39,643 nt of DNA from Halothiobacillus sp. (lineage in GTDB: Bacteria; Pseudomonadota; Gammaproteobacteria; Halothiobacillales; Halothiobacillaceae): the NCBI GenBank assembly GCA_024636015.1, contig JAGXHU010000078.1:1-39643 (forward strand), written 5' to 3'. Below the pieces are notes generated by a model. That model worked only from the letters and a program-made list of their open reading frames with translations. It was not told the origin of the DNA and did no database searches. Both the position numbers and the translations under genes were made by a program. Of the stretch, positions 35,907 through 39,643 are shown in pieces (within the stretch, counting starts at the first letter, position 1; every line of letters begins with the position of its first letter).

Positions 35907-37373
35907 CTAGCGGCGGTTCTCCTCGCCGAGTGCTGCCATGCGTACCGCCAGTTCGTCAGTGAGATCGGATGACGAAAATTGCCAGATCCAGTTGCCCGTC
36001 GCCGTCCCCGGTGTGTTGATCCGCCCCGAAGAATCGCAGCCCAACCAGTCGGCAATGGGAATCACCACCAGTTGTGCGATGGACATATAGGCAGCCCGAA
36101 TCAGCGCATCCGGCATCCGTTCCTCATCCGACAGACCCAGTTCGTGCAGGACTTCCCGGACACGGACCTGTGCCGACGCATCCAGGCTCAACCACCATCC
36201 CAATGTGGTGTCATTGTCATGTGTCCCCGTACAGACAACCGAGTCGACCTCATGATTCGCCGGGAGATAGGGATTCTCATCATCGCTATCGAATGCAAAT
36301 TGCAGAATCTTCATGCCTGGCAAGCCGAAATCCTTGCGTAATTGCGTCACATCCTCGGTGATCACCCCCAGATCTTCGGCAATCACAGGCAAGCGCCCAT
36401 CCATGTCTTCCCGCAAGGCTGCGAGTAATGCCGCGCCGGGTGCGGGCACCCACTGGCCTTCCATCGCCGTGTCGCATTCCGCCGGAATCGACCAATAGGC
36501 CGCCAGCCCGCGAAAGTGATCGATGCGCACCCAATCGAATAAATCGACCTGACGTTTGAGTCGGGCTCGCCACCAAGAAAACCCATCGGCCTCCATTTTC
36601 GGCCAGTCGAAGAGCGGATTGCCCCACCGCTGCCCGGTTGCAGAAAAATAATCCGGCGGCACCCCCGCGACGACCGTGGGCTGCCCTGCAGGGTCGAGCA
36701 GAAATTGATCGCGGTTGGCCCACACATCCGCCGAGTCACCGGCAACAAAAATGGGGAGATCCCCATACAGCAGGACTCCCTGCTGATGAGCAGCCCGCAC
36801 GATTTCCAGCCATTGCCGATCCAGGAGGAACTGTTCAAACACGATGTCCTGAATCAGGTCATCATGAACCTTGGAAAAGGTCTCCAGCGCTCTTGAGTCC
36901 CGATCGCGCAGCGAGGGAGGCCAAGTCATCCAGGAACCACCACCCATCTGCTCCTTGATGGCCATAAACAGCGCATAATCCGGCAGCCAGTGTCGCTCCT
37001 TTTCCTGAAACTGCTTGAGCGCAGATTTTACGTCGCGTTTCAGATGCCGACCCTTGAGGCGGTCTTCGAGACTCGCCCGCGCGGCAAATCCCAAATCACC
37101 AAGCAAGCGATCATGCGAGAGAAATGCGGGATTGATCGCAAAAGAGGAAGCACACTGATACGGGGAGCCATCCATGAGTGGCGGGCTCAGCGGCAGCACC
37201 TGCCAGATTGTGGTGTCGCTACGTACGAGGAAATCGATGAATGCAAAGGCCGAATCACCAAAATCACCGCACGGCAGACTGAATATGGGGGCCAGTACAC
37301 CGGCGCGGCGTTGGACACAGGGCATTTCTTTCTTTGGCACCGGAGGCGGTGACACCTTACGGAAAATATTCAT
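35907..37373 (-). CDS. malQ: 4-alpha-glucanotransferase (amylomaltase, GH77)
   Basis: Disproportionating enzyme that transfers alpha-1,4-glucan segments between acceptors, releasing glucose. The 488-residue protein has the GH77 motifs: RRAGVLAPIFSLPCGDFGDS at the N-terminus, GSPYQCASSFAINP, WVRIDHFRGL with the nucleophile aspartate, VIAEDLGVIT with the acid/base glutamate, and GTHDNDTTLGWW. It is the short plastid-DPE1-like form, without the N-terminal extension of the roughly 690-residue E. coli MalQ. Its ATG overlaps the stop of the GH57 gene (ATGA), so the two are translationally coupled. The setting points to glycogen turnover rather than maltose uptake, as no mal transporter is present. 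Confidence 0.95.
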   Translation of the reverse strand: MNIFRKVSPPPVPKKEMPCVQRRAGVLAPIFSLPCGDFGDSAFAFIDFLVRSDTTIWQVLPLSPPLMDGSPYQCASSFAINPAFLSHDRLLGDLGFAARASLEDRLKGRHLKRDVKSALKQFQEKERHWLPDYALFMAIKEQMGGGSWMTWPPSLRDRDSRALETFSKVHDDLIQDIVFEQFLLDRQWLEIVRAAHQQGVLLYGDLPIFVAGDSADVWANRDQFLLDPAGQPTVVAGVPPDYFSATGQRWGNPLFDWPKMEADGFSWWRARLKRQVDLFDWVRIDHFRGLAAYWSIPAECDTAMEGQWVPAPGAALLAALREDMDGRLPVIAEDLGVITEDVTQLRKDFGLPGMKILQFAFDSDDENPYLPANHEVDSVVCTGTHDNDTTLGWWLSLDASAQVRVREVLHELGLSDEERMPDALIRAAYMSIAQLVVIPIADWLGCDSSGRINTPGTATGNWIWQFSSSDLTDELAVRMAALGEENRR

Positions 37374-39073
37374 TGACCTCGCCGCATGACACCACCCGCC
37401 TCAACCGTTGCATCACTTTCGTGCGCACCAATGCACAAAGGCTCAGAAAGGTTGTGTGGCGCAGACTGGCCAATCAGCTCGTAGAGTCGAGAGAGTTGCA
37501 AACGATAGAGTTGGTCAAAATCCCGAACAGCGTCGCCCGGGTTGTAATCACCAAACCACCAGAACCAGTCAGATCCCTCGCAGATCGCGAGTTGCTGGAG
37601 ATTCGCCGCCAGTGTTTCACTATCCCAACGCCCCGCCTCACACGCCTTCTTAAAGGCAATACGCGCATCGATCAACATATCCCAGGCGCGATTCTTCGCG
37701 GGGCTGCCAACCCAAGTCGCCAGATTGCCGTGCACCCAACTGCCTGCGACCAGATGCTTAAGACTCCGGCGTTTCAGACTTTGTTCCACGACTTTCGAGA
37801 ACGTCGTCAATTCAAGGGTGGGGTGGTTGCTGAGCCGTTTGTACAAGGTATCAAGGAACCAGAACCCGTTATCCGGATAGAACTCCCAGGCATTCTCGCC
37901 ATCCAGGATAATTGACACCACCGCATCCTCACTGTCACAAGTGGTATGAATACTTTCGAGGTGGCTAATAAAATTCGTGACGGCATCATCGGCATGCCAG
38001 TTCTGGTAATCGAAACCGATTAGATCGGAAAGGCCGTCGTCGCGAAAGAAAATGGCAGGGGACAGGTGATCGAATTGCCACACATGGTGGCGGCAGGTGT
38101 TATCAACATGACCGATCCGAGCGCGTGAATTCGCCAGAACCTGGTCACCACTGGCTAACCAACTGAATCCCGCGTGCGCCAAGGCTTGCACGGTGGGTTC
38201 GGAGATAGCCCCCTCGGACGGCCAGCAGCCACTGGGACGAATGCCAAAATAGCGCTGAAAAACATCCAAACCATGGGACAAATGCCACTGCACGCGCTCC
38301 GGCCCATCGGGATAGGAAACATGCTGGGGCTGAGGATCATGTGGACAGGCCTGTTTACCGGCCTCCATATCGAGCAGCAACGGCATGATTGGATGTGCAT
38401 AAGGTGTCATCGACAGTTCGACGCGCCCCTGCTCCGCCAACGCACGATAACGGGGAAATATCCCGGATATTAAAGAACCGATCAGCAGAAACAGTTGCAA
38501 GCGATCCTGGTCATCAAAATTTGTGGCCTTGATCATCAACTGCTGAACCAGTGGATTGTTTTGACGGACAGTTTCCCCCATCCACGCGAGGTGATACCAC
38601 ACGGAGAGATCCCCGATGAACGCATCGCTTAGGTAGCGGCCGTCTGTGGTCGTGGCGGAAATGGACCGGGCAAGATCGATCAAGTCGTTGAACGGTTCGA
38701 AACGGCGAATCAGGCGCGATTCGTTGGCGCGCATCAACGCACGCACGACATGCATGCGCGATGCAGGATCCGTCAGTGCAGAGGGTTGAACCAAAGATTG
38801 CAGCAGTGGATCACGAACCTGTTCGATTTTCTGGCTGACTGCATAAGCGTCAACCTGTTTGGCGTAATCGTCCAATTGCTCCAACAGGATAGGCACGAAA
38901 TTAACCACCGCCCGCGCATCGGGATATCGCTCCAGATGCGCGACCATGTCGACATAATCCTTGATGGCATGCAGATAGGTCCAGGGTTGCTGATAGACCT
39001 TGTCGCGGGGATCTCGGTACTCGGGCTGGTGCATATGCCAGCAAAGAACGACAGGGAGTTTTTTACGCTTCAT
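37370..39073 (-). CDS. Glycoside hydrolase family 57 protein
   Basis: GH57 enzyme of 567 residues, the amylase/branching/glucanotransferase family with a (beta/alpha)7 barrel. It opens VVLCWHMHQPEYRD (GH57 motif 1) and has the nucleophile region GCWPSEGAIS with E287 and the acid/base region IILDGENAWEFYPDNG with D391. The spacing fits the roughly 550-residue subgroup often encoded beside glycogen genes. Activity could be alpha-amylase, 4-alpha-glucanotransferase or another alpha-glucan activity; the C-terminal domain expected for GH57 branching enzymes is not evident. It starts directly after the glgC stop (TGAATG) and overlaps malQ by four bases. No signal peptide is seen, so it should act on cytoplasmic glycogen. 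Confidence 0.9.
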   Translation of the reverse strand: MKRKKLPVVLCWHMHQPEYRDPRDKVYQQPWTYLHAIKDYVDMVAHLERYPDARAVVNFVPILLEQLDDYAKQVDAYAVSQKIEQVRDPLLQSLVQPSALTDPASRMHVVRALMRANESRLIRRFEPFNDLIDLARSISATTTDGRYLSDAFIGDLSVWYHLAWMGETVRQNNPLVQQLMIKATNFDDQDRLQLFLLIGSLISGIFPRYRALAEQGRVELSMTPYAHPIMPLLLDMEAGKQACPHDPQPQHVSYPDGPERVQWHLSHGLDVFQRYFGIRPSGCWPSEGAISEPTVQALAHAGFSWLASGDQVLANSRARIGHVDNTCRHHVWQFDHLSPAIFFRDDGLSDLIGFDYQNWHADDAVTNFISHLESIHTTCDSEDAVVSIILDGENAWEFYPDNGFWFLDTLYKRLSNHPTLELTTFSKVVEQSLKRRSLKHLVAGSWVHGNLATWVGSPAKNRAWDMLIDARIAFKKACEAGRWDSETLAANLQQLAICEGSDWFWWFGDYNPGDAVRDFDQLYRLQLSRLYELIGQSAPHNLSEPLCIGAHESDATVEAGGVMRRGQ

Positions 39074-39643
39074 TCATCGCACCATATGCAATTGTTGTCC
39101 AATCATGTCTGGGGTCACCAGTACAACACCGTTCGGACTAACCTCGAAACGCGCCTTGTCGGCAATCGGATCGAAACCGATTTCCATATCTTCAGGGATG
39201 ATGCATCCTTTGTCGATAACTGCTTTCTTAATCCGTGCCCGCTCACCAATCACGACATTGGGCAGGATCACCGAATCGGAAACGGAAGCCTGCTCATGCA
39301 CAACCACATTCGAAAACAATAATGAATGACGGACGACTGCGCCCGAGATAATACAACCACCGGACACCATGGAATCCACGGCCATACCCCGGCGCCCATC
39401 TTCGTCAAACACGAATTTGGCCGGCGGCAACTGCTCCTGATGCGTCCAAATTGGCCATTCAGTATCGTATAAATTGAGATCTGGGGTCACCCCGATCAAT
39501 TCAAGATTAGCCGCCCAGTAAGAGTCGATCGTCCCCACATCACGCCAGTAGGCCTGGTTTCCGGATTCACGAAATGGATAGGCAAATACCTGATAATGTT
39601 TGATCACACGTGGAATAACATTTTTACCGAAATCATGATCGGA
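39074..39643 (-). CDS. glgC: Glucose-1-phosphate adenylyltransferase, C-terminal part (cut by window edge)
   Basis: C-terminal 189 codons of ADP-glucose pyrophosphorylase, the committed step of bacterial glycogen synthesis. The frame is open to the right edge, where it reads [13 protein letters not shown], then [19 protein letters not shown], the GlgC substrate-binding region. A left-handed beta-helix follows ([49 protein letters not shown]), ending GQQLHMVR. The nucleotide-binding N-terminus lies outside the window. Its stop abuts the GH57 start (TGAATG), so glgC, the GH57 gene and malQ form one tightly coupled operon. Confidence 0.95.
   Translation of the reverse strand, partial: SDHDFGKNVIPRVIKHYQVFAYPFRESGNQAYWRDVGTIDSYWAANLELIGVTPDLNLYDTEWPIWTHQEQLPPAKFVFDEDGRRGMAVDSMVSGGCIISGAVVRHSLLFSNVVVHEQASVSDSVILPNVVIGERARIKKAVIDKGCIIPEDMEIGFDPIADKARFEVSPNGVVLVTPDMIGQQLHMVR

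Overview
The window is a dense block of chromosomal housekeeping genes from a free-living gammaproteobacterium, with no rRNA, tRNA, CRISPR array, insertion sequence or prophage that I can see. Lipopolysaccharide export (LptF/LptG), Hda, RatA/RnfH, SmpB, ParC and Slt support the class. A pgi-zwf-gnd set, PEP carboxylase and a GlgC/GH57/MalQ glycogen operon would suit a Halothiobacillus-like sulfur-oxidising autotroph. That genus is an inference from gene content and order; no gene here is specific to sulfur oxidation or carbon fixation.

Layout. 1-2067 (-): soluble lytic transglycosylase, cut by the left edge. 2121-3095 (+): glutamyl-Q tRNA(Asp) synthetase, whose 3' end overlaps parC. 3042-9018 (-): a same-strand block read trhP, lptF, lptG, parC. 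9138-10040 (-): fructosamine-kinase-like protein. 10142-13933: a glycosylation locus with a PMT/ArnT-type integral membrane transferase (+), then GtrA and GtrB (-), separated by a low-GC patch holding a nuclease-fold gene with an in-frame TAG. 14059-16176 (+): an OmpR-family response regulator and its histidine kinase, divergent from gtrB, followed by a small SnoaL-like protein. 16678-19984: rnfH/ratA (-), smpB (+), and the perM-hda pair (-). 20174-23086 (-): a large PreP-type M16 metalloprotease ending at a strong terminator.

23284-27654 (+) is a c-di-GMP block. It holds a sensor/GAF/PAS/PAS/GGDEF protein split by a one-base frameshift inside the GAF domain, then a second membrane-bound diguanylate cyclase. 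That gene ends at a perfect inverted repeat shared with the convergent tsaB.

27658-32578 (-) reads gnd, zwf, pgi, tsaB: the oxidative pentose phosphate entry plus a t6A tRNA-modification gene. 32982-35798 (+) is PEP carboxylase, with about 400 bp of non-coding sequence before it. 35907-39643 (-) reads glgC (cut by the right edge), a GH57 glycosidase and malQ, tightly coupled (TGAATG and ATGA junctions). Glucose-6-phosphate can move between glycogen, glycolysis/gluconeogenesis and NAD(P)H production, and PEP carboxylase supplies C4 acids, so the last 12 kb is a central carbon and storage district.

The points most worth a second look are the GtrB/GtrA/PMT locus next to a two-component system, the TAG-interrupted nuclease-like gene inside it, the frameshifted diguanylate cyclase, the stop-codon-embracing hairpin, a G9 tract upstream of smpB, and a possibly leaderless gluQ. 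I did not find a clearly new multi-gene system.
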